In this document: piece by piece, positions 16,305 through 25,100 of the stretch
How the letters are laid out: every line of letters begins with the position of its first letter
How positions within the stretch are numbered: position 1 is the stretch's first letter
Notes under the pieces: generated by a model
Database searches by the model: none
What the model was told of the DNA's origin: nothing
Seen by the model: only the letters and a program-made list of their open reading frames with translations
From: Chloroflexota bacterium
GTDB taxonomy: Bacteria > Chloroflexota > Anaerolineae > Aggregatilineales > UBA2796
Assembly: GCA_021325095.1 (NCBI GenBank)
Contig: JAJPHV010000136.1
Location: 1 to 49,955 of the forward strand
Direction of reading: 5' to 3'
DNA length: 49,955 bases
Position numbers and translations under genes: made by a program

Positions 16305-18128
16305 TTATCGCAGGGCGCGGAACTGGTACAGCGCCCCGTCCGCGAAGCCGCGCTTGCGGTAGTAGGCGCGCGTGCCCACCGCCGAGATGACGGCCAGGCG
16401 CTCGTAGCCGCGTCCGGCGGCGATCTCGGCAGCGCGTTCGATCAGGCGTGTCCCCAGACCGAGATGCTGCGATCTGCCCGGCGCGGACTCGCCCAGTTCC
16501 AGCGCCTGCCCGTAGACATGCACTTCGCGGATCATGGCCGCGCCCTCCAATTCCTGGATGATGGGCGGCTGGTTGGGGAGCGACAGCCGCAAAAAGCCCG
16601 CGATGGCCCGATCTGCCGTAATGTATTGCAGGAACACTTCGTCGCTGCAACTGGACTCATACCACAGTTCGTCGAGTTGCAGGTCATCGAGCGTGACGGT
16701 GCGCTGGCGAATCTCGCGGGCACGGATGTCACGGCTGGGTGTGCCGTGTTTCGCCAGCCGATCCTCGACCATCTGCCGGAAGTTGGTGGCTTTGTTGCCG
16801 ACCACGATGTCTGTGCCGGGAATGTCGCGGATCACGCGCGTCAGGCGGCAGTATTCGGGCGTGTGCAGGAAACACGCGCACAGCACGTCCATCAACTGTG
16901 CCTGCGTATAGGGCTGCCAGGAACCATCCTGGTAGCGCTGCATCAGTTCGGCACTTTCGATCAGCGAGCAGGGATAAACCTTCAGTTCGTCGGGCCGGAA
17001 GTCCGGATCGTCAAACATGCGCTGGTAGTCGGCCACATCGGCGGCGGGCGACGAGCCGTACAGGTTGGGCATCCAGTGGGCGTGAATTTTGAACCCGGCC
17101 TGGCGCAGCAGCTTCACGGCCCGCCGCGTGGCCGCCACTGTGTGGCCGCGCTTGTTCAGGCGCAGCACCTCGTCGTTCAAGCTCTGGAAGCCGATCTGCA
17201 CCTTCGTGCAGCCCAGGCGACGGATTCGCAGCATTTCGTCCACACTGATGTGATCGGGCCGCGTCTCAACCACCAGCCCGACACAGCGACAGGCTGCCTG
17301 CTCGTTGTCGCGGTGCGCGGCTTCGAGTTCGTCCCAGGTGGCGTATTCGTCGGCGATGGTGCGGAGCCGTTCGCCTGCTGCAATGGCAGCGGCCTGTTCC
17401 CGCGAACGGGCCATCTCCTGCCTGTAGACAGACTGCACCACCTGGTTGTACGTCCGCTCAAAGTGGAGGCCGTCCACTGAGACGTGCGTGACGTTGTGTT
17501 CGGGGCAAAGCTGAGAGGTGGATCGCAGCGCGTCCAGCACCTCTCCCGTGCGATCCACGCCACTGCCGAAGTCGTGCAGGGCGTCGAAAATGCGCTTGAC
17601 GAACCAGATTTGATATGTTTCGGGGTAGAACGACCACGTGCCGCCCAGGATGATGATCTCGATCTTGTCGGTGGGGTGGCCCGTATTGTAGATCGTGGTC
17701 AGGCGCGAATAGGTCTGCAAGTACGGGTCGAAGCTGTTTTGCTCCGCGCGCTGCGCGCCCGGCTCCTTCGAGAGATAGCTCTTGGGCATCCGCACGTCGT
17801 TGGGGCAGAAGATGCATTCGCCAGGGCAGGGGAAGGGCTTGGTCAGCACCGTGACGGTTGCCACGCCGGAACTGGTTCGCACGGGCTTGAGCCGCAGCCG
17901 CTCGACAACTGCCGGGTCGAAGGGCGGCAGGCCGTCGGAACCAGCAAAAGTACGGTACGCCAGAATCAGATCGTCGTAGCCGAAGCATACGTCGCGCCCT
18001 TTCAGAGATGATTGAAGCAGCAGGTTAATCTGCCGCCGGGACAGCGAAGGCTGCCGGACGATGTCCCGCAAGATTCGCACCAGCAGATCGTGATACAGGT
18101 TGAGATCGATCTGCGCTTTGTACCCCAT
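16305..18128 (-). CDS. Elp3-type tRNA U34 carboxymethyltransferase/acetyltransferase (radical SAM-GNAT)
   Basis: Elongator Elp3 homologue that builds cm5U at tRNA position 34 using SAM and acetyl-CoA. From the ATG at 18126-18128 it has 607 residues. The N-terminal tRNA-binding region is followed by the cluster motif C101xxxC105xxC108 (CPGECIFCPND), LSKEPGAQRA, GGTWSFYP, VETRPDHIS, MPNLYGSSP and KVYPCSLIE. A C-terminal GNAT domain has GLGTRLIERA and AYYRKRGF. Bacterial Elp3 is known from Dehalococcoides, also a Chloroflexota. An upstream extension to 18215 lacks family similarity. The glycosyltransferase gene follows after 47 bases. Confidence 0.93.
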   Translation of the reverse strand: MGYKAQIDLNLYHDLLVRILRDIVRQPSLSRRQINLLLQSSLKGRDVCFGYDDLILAYRTFAGSDGLPPFDPAVVERLRLKPVRTSSGVATVTVLTKPFPCPGECIFCPNDVRMPKSYLSKEPGAQRAEQNSFDPYLQTYSRLTTIYNTGHPTDKIEIIILGGTWSFYPETYQIWFVKRIFDALHDFGSGVDRTGEVLDALRSTSQLCPEHNVTHVSVDGLHFERTYNQVVQSVYRQEMARSREQAAAIAAGERLRTIADEYATWDELEAAHRDNEQAACRCVGLVVETRPDHISVDEMLRIRRLGCTKVQIGFQSLNDEVLRLNKRGHTVAATRRAVKLLRQAGFKIHAHWMPNLYGSSPAADVADYQRMFDDPDFRPDELKVYPCSLIESAELMQRYQDGSWQPYTQAQLMDVLCACFLHTPEYCRLTRVIRDIPGTDIVVGNKATNFRQMVEDRLAKHGTPSRDIRAREIRQRTVTLDDLQLDELWYESSCSDEVFLQYITADRAIAGFLRLSLPNQPPIIQELEGAAMIREVHVYGQALELGESAPGRSQHLGLGTRLIERAAEIAAGRGYERLAVISAVGTRAYYRKRGFADGALYQFRALR

Positions 18129-18627
18129 CTGGCAACTTACAACCTCAATAATTGACGACGGATTAAGAGGCACTCCAATAGAAGGGTTGCGTTTTCTGGA
18201 TTCCCAGGCCGCCAACAGAGTCTAATCCATCTGGCGGCTCAGGACAATGGCCCGTCCGGGTATGGCTACCAGCGCCACTCCTCTTTACCTTTTTGAGCTT
18301 TGGCGACGTGAAAAAAGCATAATCCTCAGATTGTGGCCGTGTCACCCTCAAACGCAGGTTGAACCGGAACAGTAAGAATCTTACTGGAAATTTGGGCAGC
18401 AGGATATTTATTATAGATTTTCTGCGTCATTTTAGCCCTGATTCAGCCAGAAATCCCCAATATGTGGTTCATAAACTCTTGATGAAAGTTTCACAGCGCA
18501 ACGCCCCCTTCGTGCTAAGATGGAAATCATTGAGACCAGCACTCGGTATACCCGATGCGACAATACAACGAGAACTGTACATCGATGCAAGCAATACAAC
18601 CCAGAGCTAAGGCATCACAGGTGCTAA
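18129..18627. other. AT-rich intergenic region between divergent elp3 and kinase genes
   Basis: About 500 bases, clearly less GC-rich than the flanks from 18290 to 18620, holding the two divergent promoters. A TTG-initiated 83-codon frame at 18359-18610 has no family resemblance or ribosome-binding site, and I do not call it. I found no tRNA, terminator or clear promoter. Confidence 0.5.
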
Positions 18628-19800
18628 ATGATAGACCAACCAAGCATCATTCTGGCTACCTTCGATGATCCGGCTCTCCACAGTCTCTTGAAAGCCCAAC
18701 TTGATGCGCAGGCATACAGCCTGGTTGTCGCTTTGACCAGGCAGGACATCCTCCAGCAGATCGCAGAACGAACCACCCTCGCCGTGTTAGTTGACCTCGA
18801 GGCTCCGGATGGCCTGGATGTGATACGGATGATTCGCAATACTGATGCGGCGCTTCAGTGTGTCGCACTGGTAAGCGCGGACACGCCGCCAGCAACCGCA
18901 GAAGTGTACGAATACGTGCCGAAGCCGGCTAATGTGGACCATCTGGTTCTCACCATCATCCACGCTGCCCAAACAACGAAGCTGCTACGAAGCAAACAGG
19001 ACTCAGATACGATGTTGGCTCAACGTTCGGAAGAATTACTCGCCAGTCTTAAGGCCCTCCAGGAGGCGCAAGAAAGACTGAACCGCACCTCCGCAGCCGC
19101 CTTGTTGGGCCAGCTTGTAGAAGGGCTGAGGCACGAATTGGGAAATGCCCTGACCGTGATCCGCCTGAGCATGAACCTGCTGACACACTACCGCAATGAC
19201 CCGACGCGGTTCGCCAAACACATGGAAAGCCTGGAACGCGGCGTGCATTCGATTGAACGGATTGCCATGGCGCTGCGTGACTTCCCAGGCGCAGAGCGCA
19301 AAGACGGGGAACAGCTTGACCTGGCTCAGATCATCCGCCATGCTGCCGGAAAATCTCAACAAGATTACGCAATCCCGGCCAGTATGATGCGTCTGGTTCT
19401 GCCTGAAAGTGCGCCTGTGCGGGGTGGTTTTTTCCAGCTCGTGCGGGCCTTCGATGCGCTACTGGACAATGCTATTGAGGCTGTTCTGCACACGAACCCA
19501 CCGTCGCCTCAGATCGAGGTCACCTTGAGCGCCGATGGCAACCGCTGGAAGGTGACTATCCAGGACAACGGCGCTGGCCTGACTGCCGAGGCGCTGGCAC
19601 ACGCGCTCGAACCTGGCTACACCACCAAGCTGGATCGGGGCTTTATGCGCGGTCTTGGCCTGGGGTTGTTCGTTGCGAACACCATCCTGGATCAGCACGG
19701 CGGACAAATGCAGCTTTCCAACGCACCGCAAGGTGGGACGCTGGTGGAGGTCTGGCTGCCCCGGGAACAGGCAGCCTCTCCCAGGGCCAATACCGTTTAG
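18628..19800 (+). CDS. receiver-histidine kinase (REC-HisKA-HATPase), cytoplasmic
   Basis: 390 residues with no membrane segment. An N-terminal receiver (5-115) keeps the acidic pair at D13-D14, phospho-acceptor D56 (LVDLEAP) and K99-P100. A coiled coil (125-155) leads to a HisKA-like helix with GLRHELGNAL (H169), then a HATPase with LLDNAIEAV, DNGAGL and RGLGLGL. The HELGN form of the H-box is typical of a kinase subgroup seen in large networks. Input probably comes from another kinase through the receiver, since no sensor domain exists. The partner is unknown. Confidence 0.88.
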   Translation: MIDQPSIILATFDDPALHSLLKAQLDAQAYSLVVALTRQDILQQIAERTTLAVLVDLEAPDGLDVIRMIRNTDAALQCVALVSADTPPATAEVYEYVPKPANVDHLVLTIIHAAQTTKLLRSKQDSDTMLAQRSEELLASLKALQEAQERLNRTSAAALLGQLVEGLRHELGNALTVIRLSMNLLTHYRNDPTRFAKHMESLERGVHSIERIAMALRDFPGAERKDGEQLDLAQIIRHAAGKSQQDYAIPASMMRLVLPESAPVRGGFFQLVRAFDALLDNAIEAVLHTNPPSPQIEVTLSADGNRWKVTIQDNGAGLTAEALAHALEPGYTTKLDRGFMRGLGLGLFVANTILDQHGGQMQLSNAPQGGTLVEVWLPREQAASPRANTV

Positions 19801-19825
19801 ACAAGGCTGTGAGGGGCAGTAGTTT

Positions 19826-19939
19826 ACCTCACCCCCAACCCCTCTCCACCTTGTGGAGAGGGGAGTCTGGACCGGTGGTTCCCCCTCGCTGCGCAGCGGA
19901 GGCCCGAAACTCCGTTTCGGCGGGGCCAGGGGGTGAGGT
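19826..19939. repeat. palindromic repeat element, complete copy
   Basis: 114 bases with perfect 11-base terminal inverted repeats, ACCTCACCCCC (19826-19836) and GGGGGTGAGGT (19929-19939). Inside lies a first hairpin, CCCCTCTCCAC with GTGGAGAGGGG, and a second GC-rich palindromic part around 19890-19920. It sits between the stops of two convergent genes. Confidence 0.85.
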
Positions 19940-19962
19940 TCTGTGTCACACTACGCCGCAGC

Positions 19963-20811
19963 CTAGCCGTTGCTGACCCGGACACTGCCGATGCCTGTCC
20001 CGATCTTCAGGGTCAGTTTTGGCTCAGTGGCGGTGTTAAAATCCGGCGTCTCGTAGGTGTGTTCGCCTGCGGGTTTGAAACTGCCAATGACCTTGATGTT
20101 GCCCAAACCCTGCGACATGGACACTCGCACCGGGATACCCGGTTTGACGGTGATGACTGCCTCGCCGACGCCCAGATCAATGTCGCCGAACACGTCCTGG
20201 CTCAAGGTTTCGCCATTGAAATCCAGTTCGACCTTGCCCGTGCCACCTTTGACGTTGACCCTGGCCGCGTTGGCGTTGAGCAGGCCGCTGGCGATCATTT
20301 CGCCCGCGCCTGTCTTGAACTCGACCTGCTCGGCGCGCTGCGGGTTGGGACGATCAAAGCTGATGGTGGTCTTGCCTGCGCCGATGTCGATGATCGCGGC
20401 AGTCAGCGGCACGCCGCCCAGTGCCAGCATTCCTTCCGCTACGCCTTTCGCCACGCTCAGTTCGTAAGCGTTGCTTGTACCGAGTTTGAAATCCCACTCG
20501 TTTTTCATGTTGCCCCAGACCGGCCAGAGCGGCCAGCCCTGCCCTTGCTTGATCAAGACTTTGCCGCCTTCGACGCTGACTTCCGGCTTCCATTCCGCGA
20601 TGTTATATGTCACCGTGCCGTCCACCAGCATTTCACCGCCCGGCGCCAGAGTCAGCTTGCCAATGCCGATTTCCAGGCGAAGTTTGACAGGAGCGCTGCC
20701 CGGATAGGGCACGGACACAGGCTCCGTCCTGAGATCGATCTGGGTAGTCTTGCCACCACCGGTGACGTGGCGAACCAGGTTATCGAGTGTGCGGCCCAAT
20801 TCTTCAAACAT
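19963..20811 (-). CDS. toast-rack (DUF2154)-type beta-repeat protein
   Basis: 282 residues, almost all short beta repeats with Gly turns: KLRLEIGIGKLTLAPGG, then IIDIGAGKTTISFD, VNVKGGTGKVELDFNG, IDLGVGEAVITV and KLTLKIGTGIGSVRV. This is the pattern of the toast-rack or LiaF-C-like beta-solenoid family. The first 20 residues are helical, with no signal peptide, so it appears cytoplasmic or membrane-associated. Function is unknown; relatives take part in envelope stress sensing. It is divergent from the GH4 gene and convergent with the kinase. Confidence 0.7.
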   Translation of the reverse strand: MFEELGRTLDNLVRHVTGGGKTTQIDLRTEPVSVPYPGSAPVKLRLEIGIGKLTLAPGGEMLVDGTVTYNIAEWKPEVSVEGGKVLIKQGQGWPLWPVWGNMKNEWDFKLGTSNAYELSVAKGVAEGMLALGGVPLTAAIIDIGAGKTTISFDRPNPQRAEQVEFKTGAGEMIASGLLNANAARVNVKGGTGKVELDFNGETLSQDVFGDIDLGVGEAVITVKPGIPVRVSMSQGLGNIKVIGSFKPAGEHTYETPDFNTATEPKLTLKIGTGIGSVRVSNG

Positions 20812-20967
20812 TGAATGTTCCTTTTCTGTGTTCTATGCACCTGACCCCGTATACGGGACTCTGGTGAAAAAAGTTGCAAGCGCTGTACGCTGCGGAGGCA
20901 GTAGGGTACACTTTCCAATCAGTTTGCTCGCACAGCTTGTTAGTTCATGGAGGTCGAGAGACACCGC

Positions 20968-22215
20968 ATGGCCGACTTGAACATCACCGTGATCGGTGGT
21001 GGCAGCACCTATACGCCCGAACTGGTCGAGGGTTTCATCATTCACCGTGATACGCTCCCCGTGCGGCGGTTGACGCTTATGGATATTGCACCGGAGCGCC
21101 TGGAACTGGTAGGCGGCCTGGCCCGGCGCATGTTGGACGGAACCGGGATCGAGGTCGCGCTGACCACCGACCGTGACGCCGCCATTGAGGGCGCGGACTT
21201 TGTCCTGACGCAGTTCCGGGTCGGCGGGATGGCGGCGCGCGCGCAGGACGAGCACATCCCGCTCAAATACGGCGTGATCGGGCAAGAAACAACCGGGCCG
21301 GGTGGCTTTGCAAAAGCGCTGCGCACGGTTCCGCAGGTATTGGAAATCGCCCGGACGATGGAGCAGCGCGCGCCGGATGCTTTCTTGATCAATTTCACCA
21401 ATCCGTCCGGCCTGGTGACGGAGGCCGTGCTGCGCCACTCCCGCATCCGGGCAATGGGGCTGTGCAACGTGCCGATCAATATGCTGCACAACGTCGCAGA
21501 TTGGCTCGGCGCTGCGCCCAACCGCGTGACGCTGGATTACGTCGGGCTGAATCACCTGAGTTTTGCGCGGACGGTGTACCTGGACGGCAAAGACGTGACG
21601 CGGCAGGTTCTGGACTGGGGCAACAAGGTGTTCGATCCGACCTGGCTCAGGGCGATTGGCATGGTTCCCAACTACTACCTGAAATACTACGTCCACCACA
21701 ACCACGCCGTCGAGGAAACGCTGCGCGCCGAGGAGACTCGCGCCGAGTACCTGATGAAGGTCGAAGCCGAACTGCTGCAAATGTACAGCGATCCCAAGCT
21801 GCGGACAAAGCCGGAACTGCTCAACCAACGGGGCGGGGCACGCTACTCGACGGCGGCAGTATCGCTGATCCGCGCCATCGCCAATAACCTCAAGGAAGTG
21901 CACATCGTTAACGTGCGAAACGGGCAGGCCTTGCCTGACCTACCGGAGGAAAGCGTGGTCGAAGTCCCGGCGGTCATCGACGCGCACGGCGCAACGCCGC
22001 AGTCGATGGGCCACCTGCCGCCGCAGATTCGCGGGCTGATCCAGGCGGTGAAGGCTTACGAAGAATTGACCATCCAAGCAGCGGTCAGCGGCGACCTGGA
22101 TACGGCGCGGCTGGCGCTGATGGCCCATCCCCTCGTGCCCTCCTGGGATACGGCCTGCGCGCTGCTGAATGACATTCTGGAGGCCAACCGCCAATATCTG
22201 CCGCAGTTTGCGTGA
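20968..22215 (+). CDS. GH4 family glycosidase (6-phospho-beta-glucosidase-like)
   Basis: An NAD- and Mn-dependent glycosidase of the GH4 family, 415 residues. The Rossmann motif VIGGGSTYTPEL is at 8-19; GQETTGPGGFAKALRT lies near 105-120; the metal ligands are C166 in LCNVPIN and H196 in LNHLSF. The redox-elimination mechanism is a family property. The STYTPEL and NVPIN signatures place it near 6-phospho-beta-glucosidases. A BadF-type sugar kinase begins 10 bases after the stop, so the phosphorylated substrate may be made by that kinase rather than by a PTS. The ATG at 20968 gives the normal N-terminus; 20947 is an alternative start. Confidence 0.92.
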   Translation: MADLNITVIGGGSTYTPELVEGFIIHRDTLPVRRLTLMDIAPERLELVGGLARRMLDGTGIEVALTTDRDAAIEGADFVLTQFRVGGMAARAQDEHIPLKYGVIGQETTGPGGFAKALRTVPQVLEIARTMEQRAPDAFLINFTNPSGLVTEAVLRHSRIRAMGLCNVPINMLHNVADWLGAAPNRVTLDYVGLNHLSFARTVYLDGKDVTRQVLDWGNKVFDPTWLRAIGMVPNYYLKYYVHHNHAVEETLRAEETRAEYLMKVEAELLQMYSDPKLRTKPELLNQRGGARYSTAAVSLIRAIANNLKEVHIVNVRNGQALPDLPEESVVEVPAVIDAHGATPQSMGHLPPQIRGLIQAVKAYEELTIQAAVSGDLDTARLALMAHPLVPSWDTACALLNDILEANRQYLPQFA

Positions 22216-22225
22216 GGTGCAGTGT

Positions 22226-23179
22226 ATGATCGTGGTCGGCATCGACGGCGGCGGGACAAAGACGCACGCCCTGGCTGTTGACGAACGGGGCAACATCCTT
22301 GGCAGCGGAACCGGCGGCCCCTCCAATTATCATTCGCTCGGCCTACCCAATGCGTTGGATGTGCTGGCGGACGCCACGCGACAGGCGCTCAACGGGCAGC
22401 GCGCCGATATAGCCGTATACTGCCTCGGCGCGTGCGATTCGGACATGGACGAACAGCGCCTGACCGAAGGCCTGTGTGCGCGGAACCTCGCGGCGCGTGT
22501 CATCTGCTACAACGACTCGTTTGCGCCGCTGCGGGCCGGGTCGTCAAGACCTTTTGGTGTGGCGGTCATCTGCGGGACGGGATTCAACGCCTGTGGCATC
22601 GCGCCCGATGGCCGGCAGGCCCGGCTGTATTCGCTCGGCCCGCTGACGGGCGACTGGGGCGGTGGCACGTCCATTGGGGAGGCCATGTTCGGCGCAGCCT
22701 ACCGGGCAGAGGACGGGCGCGGCCAGCCAACCATGCTGACCGAGATGCTCCTGAGGGCGTTCGACGTGCCCGATCTGAAGACGCTGGCCTACCGGATCGC
22801 AGATCGCAAAATCCACCACCGTGACGTGGCGGGGCTGGCTCCGCTGGTGTTCGAGGCTGCCGAAGCGGGAGATGCCGTTGCGCGCGCCATTGTGCTCCGG
22901 CAGGCGGACGAAATCGCAATCGCCGCGCTGGCAATGCTGCGCCGCCTGGACATGACCGACCTGGACGTAGACGTGATCCTGTCCGGTGGCGTGATAAACG
23001 GGCGCGGCCCGCTCCTCCTGGAGGCGACGACCAGGCAGATCACGGCGGTCTGCCCCAAGGCGTGCGTGCGGCGGCTGCATGTGCCGCCTGTAATTGGGGC
23101 AGTAGCACTGGGCTTTGACGCGCTTGGCCTGGCCGTGCCGCAGATCGACGGCAGTCAACTGTCGATGGCGCGGGAGTAG
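22226..23179 (+). CDS. BadF/BadG/NagK-type sugar kinase (N-acetylglucosamine kinase-like)
   Basis: An ATP-dependent kinase of the ASKHA fold, 317 residues. The phosphate-1 loop GIDGGGTKTHALAVD is at 5-19; CYNDS holds the likely catalytic Asp; VAVICGTGFNACG is the phosphate-2 loop; GDWGGGTSIG and the adenosine motif VILSGGV follow. These mark the BadF/BadG/BcrA group that includes GlcNAc kinases. It starts 10 bases after the GH4 gene, with GAGGTG overlapping the intergenic spacer, so the two are coupled. The true sugar is not certain; an aminosugar or a disaccharide are both possible. Confidence 0.88.
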   Translation: MIVVGIDGGGTKTHALAVDERGNILGSGTGGPSNYHSLGLPNALDVLADATRQALNGQRADIAVYCLGACDSDMDEQRLTEGLCARNLAARVICYNDSFAPLRAGSSRPFGVAVICGTGFNACGIAPDGRQARLYSLGPLTGDWGGGTSIGEAMFGAAYRAEDGRGQPTMLTEMLLRAFDVPDLKTLAYRIADRKIHHRDVAGLAPLVFEAAEAGDAVARAIVLRQADEIAIAALAMLRRLDMTDLDVDVILSGGVINGRGPLLLEATTRQITAVCPKACVRRLHVPPVIGAVALGFDALGLAVPQIDGSQLSMARE

Positions 23180-23197
23180 GCGCTGACCCGCACAGGT

Positions 23198-24229
23198 TTA
23201 TGCTGCGGATTGGAGCGCAGGTTGGTCCATTTGCTTGCTGCTTTCGCCTTCGGGCATTGCCTGGGGTTGCGCCGGAGCCATGATGGCAGCCAACAACACC
23301 ATACCCAGGACGCCAATTTGCTCCGCAACGTGATAATCACGCCAGAACAGCGCGGCCAGCCCAATACTGGCGGCCAGATAGACGATATTGCGCAGCCACC
23401 CGGCTCGGCGCATGGTGAAGATGGTTGCCATGTAGTTGTACTGCACCATATAAGGTGACCACACCGGAGCTAACAGAAGACCGAGAGTCTTCCGATCTTC
23501 ACGGCGATGCCAACGAATAGCGACGATCAGCATTGTGACCAATATGGCCGCCAGAATGCCCCAATTGGATACAACTGTAGGCGACCAGGTGGTTCGGGTG
23601 GAACCAACGGCTGTCGTAAAGGCTCGAAAAACCTGTGGGTATAACGCCACTGATCCCAACGCAACAACTGCCGATAAGCCGATTGCCTTCCAATCGCGTT
23701 GCCGCAGCGCATCCAGACCATCGAAGGCAAGCATGATGGCAGTGGTTTGTGGCTTCCCGGTGAGCAACAACCAGGCCAGGCCGCGTCCCCATCCCCTGGG
23801 GGCACGGTATAACAGCCACAAGCCGGAGCCAACGAACAGCCATTCCGGATTGGACGACGCGATCAATGTGACAAAAACAGGATGTAGCAGCAACAGCAAT
23901 CCTGACGGGCTGCCGATGTCGAGTGTCGCAGCCACAAGGAGGGCAACCCCCAGCGATAACCAGGTTTCAAGCGGTTCGTAGGCGAGCGGGGCAAGCAGCA
24001 AGCCGTCCCACGGTGGCAGGAAATAACCGCCGACATCGTAAGGGTTTTGCCCCATCCGCAGCGCCTGGAGCGCCCTGACATGGACGCCATAATCGATATT
24101 GTTGATGGGCCGGATGGTGAGCCGCGCGCTGATGAAGATGACGACAAACAGCGCAGCGATAAAGATCGGGCGCTTGTACCGCTCCCAGAAGGTCAGTTCA
24201 GCGGGATCACGATTGGGCGACTGAGCCAT
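23198..24229 (-). CDS. GT87-like (DUF2029) integral membrane protein
   Basis: 343 residues with eight or nine membrane segments. The first periplasmic loop RPINNIDYGVHVRALQAL resembles the first loop of mannosyltransferase-type GT87 proteins, which has an Asp after the first helix. The region ASSNPEWLFVGSGLWLLYRAPRGWGRGLAWLLLTGKPQT is the GT87-like central part with a conserved KPQ. It is shorter than typical GT87 enzymes (about 400). Acceptor and donor are unknown. The start overlaps the YbaK gene by 23 bases, so the two are translated together. Confidence 0.6.
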   Translation of the reverse strand: MAQSPNRDPAELTFWERYKRPIFIAALFVVIFISARLTIRPINNIDYGVHVRALQALRMGQNPYDVGGYFLPPWDGLLLAPLAYEPLETWLSLGVALLVAATLDIGSPSGLLLLLHPVFVTLIASSNPEWLFVGSGLWLLYRAPRGWGRGLAWLLLTGKPQTTAIMLAFDGLDALRQRDWKAIGLSAVVALGSVALYPQVFRAFTTAVGSTRTTWSPTVVSNWGILAAILVTMLIVAIRWHRREDRKTLGLLLAPVWSPYMVQYNYMATIFTMRRAGWLRNIVYLAASIGLAALFWRDYHVAEQIGVLGMVLLAAIMAPAQPQAMPEGESSKQMDQPALQSAA

Positions 24230-24716
24230 CGGCCTGTGTTCCTTCGAGGACCCTCAGCAGTTCCGCATTGGTCAGCCGCAGCAGATCGGCACTGCGAATG
24301 CGCAGCATAGCGGCGATTCCGCCGCCGCCAGCGTACACCGTCTCTTGCGCGCACACTGCGGGGTCCATGATGGGCGTGAGCGTCTGGCGGTGATCGAAGG
24401 GTGGAACCGTGCCCGGCGCATAGCCGGTAAGGGCAATGACCGTTTCGCTGTCAACCAGACGCACTTTTTTGCGGCTGACGCCGAAGCGCTGTGCGAGCTT
24501 GCGCGGATCGATACGCCGCACACCGCTGGCGAGCACGGCGTAGGGTCGCCCGTCGATCAGGAAGATGACCGTCTTAACGATCTGATCCACCGAGACCTGA
24601 AGCGCATCCGCCGCTGCGGGAACGGTGGGCGTCTCTGCCGCTAGATGGATGATTTCCGCCGGAATGTTGTGCGCGGTCAGGTAAGCCTGCAAATCGTCTG
24701 GCGTGCGCGTGAGCAA
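24207..24716 (-). CDS. YbaK/EbsC-type aminoacyl-tRNA deacylase
   Basis: 169 residues of the YbaK/ProX editing fold, which hydrolyses misacylated Cys- or Ala-tRNA. Visible are QIVKTVIFLIDGRPYAVLASG with the conserved Lys, KLAQRFGVSRKKVRL, TGYAPGTVPPFDH (the substrate Gly-x-x-Pro loop) and VYAGGG. The start is TTG at 24714-24716, with AGGAG about 11 bases before. It lies 19 bases after the EthD-like gene and overlaps the next gene, forming a three-gene run. Confidence 0.9.
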   Translation of the reverse strand: MLTRTPDDLQAYLTAHNIPAEIIHLAAETPTVPAAADALQVSVDQIVKTVIFLIDGRPYAVLASGVRRIDPRKLAQRFGVSRKKVRLVDSETVIALTGYAPGTVPPFDHRQTLTPIMDPAVCAQETVYAGGGGIAAMLRIRSADLLRLTNAELLRVLEGTQADGSVAQS

Positions 24717-24735
24717 GATGAGTGCGACTCCTGGG

Positions 24736-25035
24736 TTATTCCTCGAAGACTTCCGCGAATATCAATTCGGAATCGCGGGCGAACTGCATCAGGTCACTGC
24801 CCGCCGCCCGCCCTTCGGGTGAGAGCAGCGCCCGATCAAGCGCCTGATAATCCTCAAAATAAAGTTCCAGAATGCGGGAGTACGGCGATTTGCCTGCCGG
24901 GCTGCCCAGCACAACGCACGCCTGCCGCCGGTGGATGCCGGGCAGTTTCTCCATCAGCGCCAGGTTCTGGTTGTAACGCGATTCAAAAGCCGCTTCGTCA
25001 CTTGGCTGACGATAAAGGATGCTTAGTTTGACCAT
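24736..25035 (-). CDS. EthD-family protein
   Basis: 99 residues of the dimeric alpha/beta barrel fold. The EthD pattern is clear: MVKLSILYRQPSDEAAFESRYNQNLALMEKLPGI at the N-terminus and LYFEDYQALDRALLSPEGRAAGSDL in the middle, where helices pack. Family members bind small hydrophobic molecules; no reaction can be assigned. It heads a run with the YbaK and GT87-like genes. No ribosome-binding site is obvious before the ATG. Confidence 0.8.
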   Translation of the reverse strand: MVKLSILYRQPSDEAAFESRYNQNLALMEKLPGIHRRQACVVLGSPAGKSPYSRILELYFEDYQALDRALLSPEGRAAGSDLMQFARDSELIFAEVFEE

Positions 25036-25100
25036 AGAGTCCGGTGTCGAACGCAGCTACCCGGCTCTGATCGCCGGGTCAGTTGCCGCTCAATGACCGC

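Noticed and set aside
18359..18610. Open frame of 83 codons between elp3 and the REC-kinase
   Set aside because: It starts with TTG, has no ribosome-binding site or known motif, and lies in an AT-rich control region.
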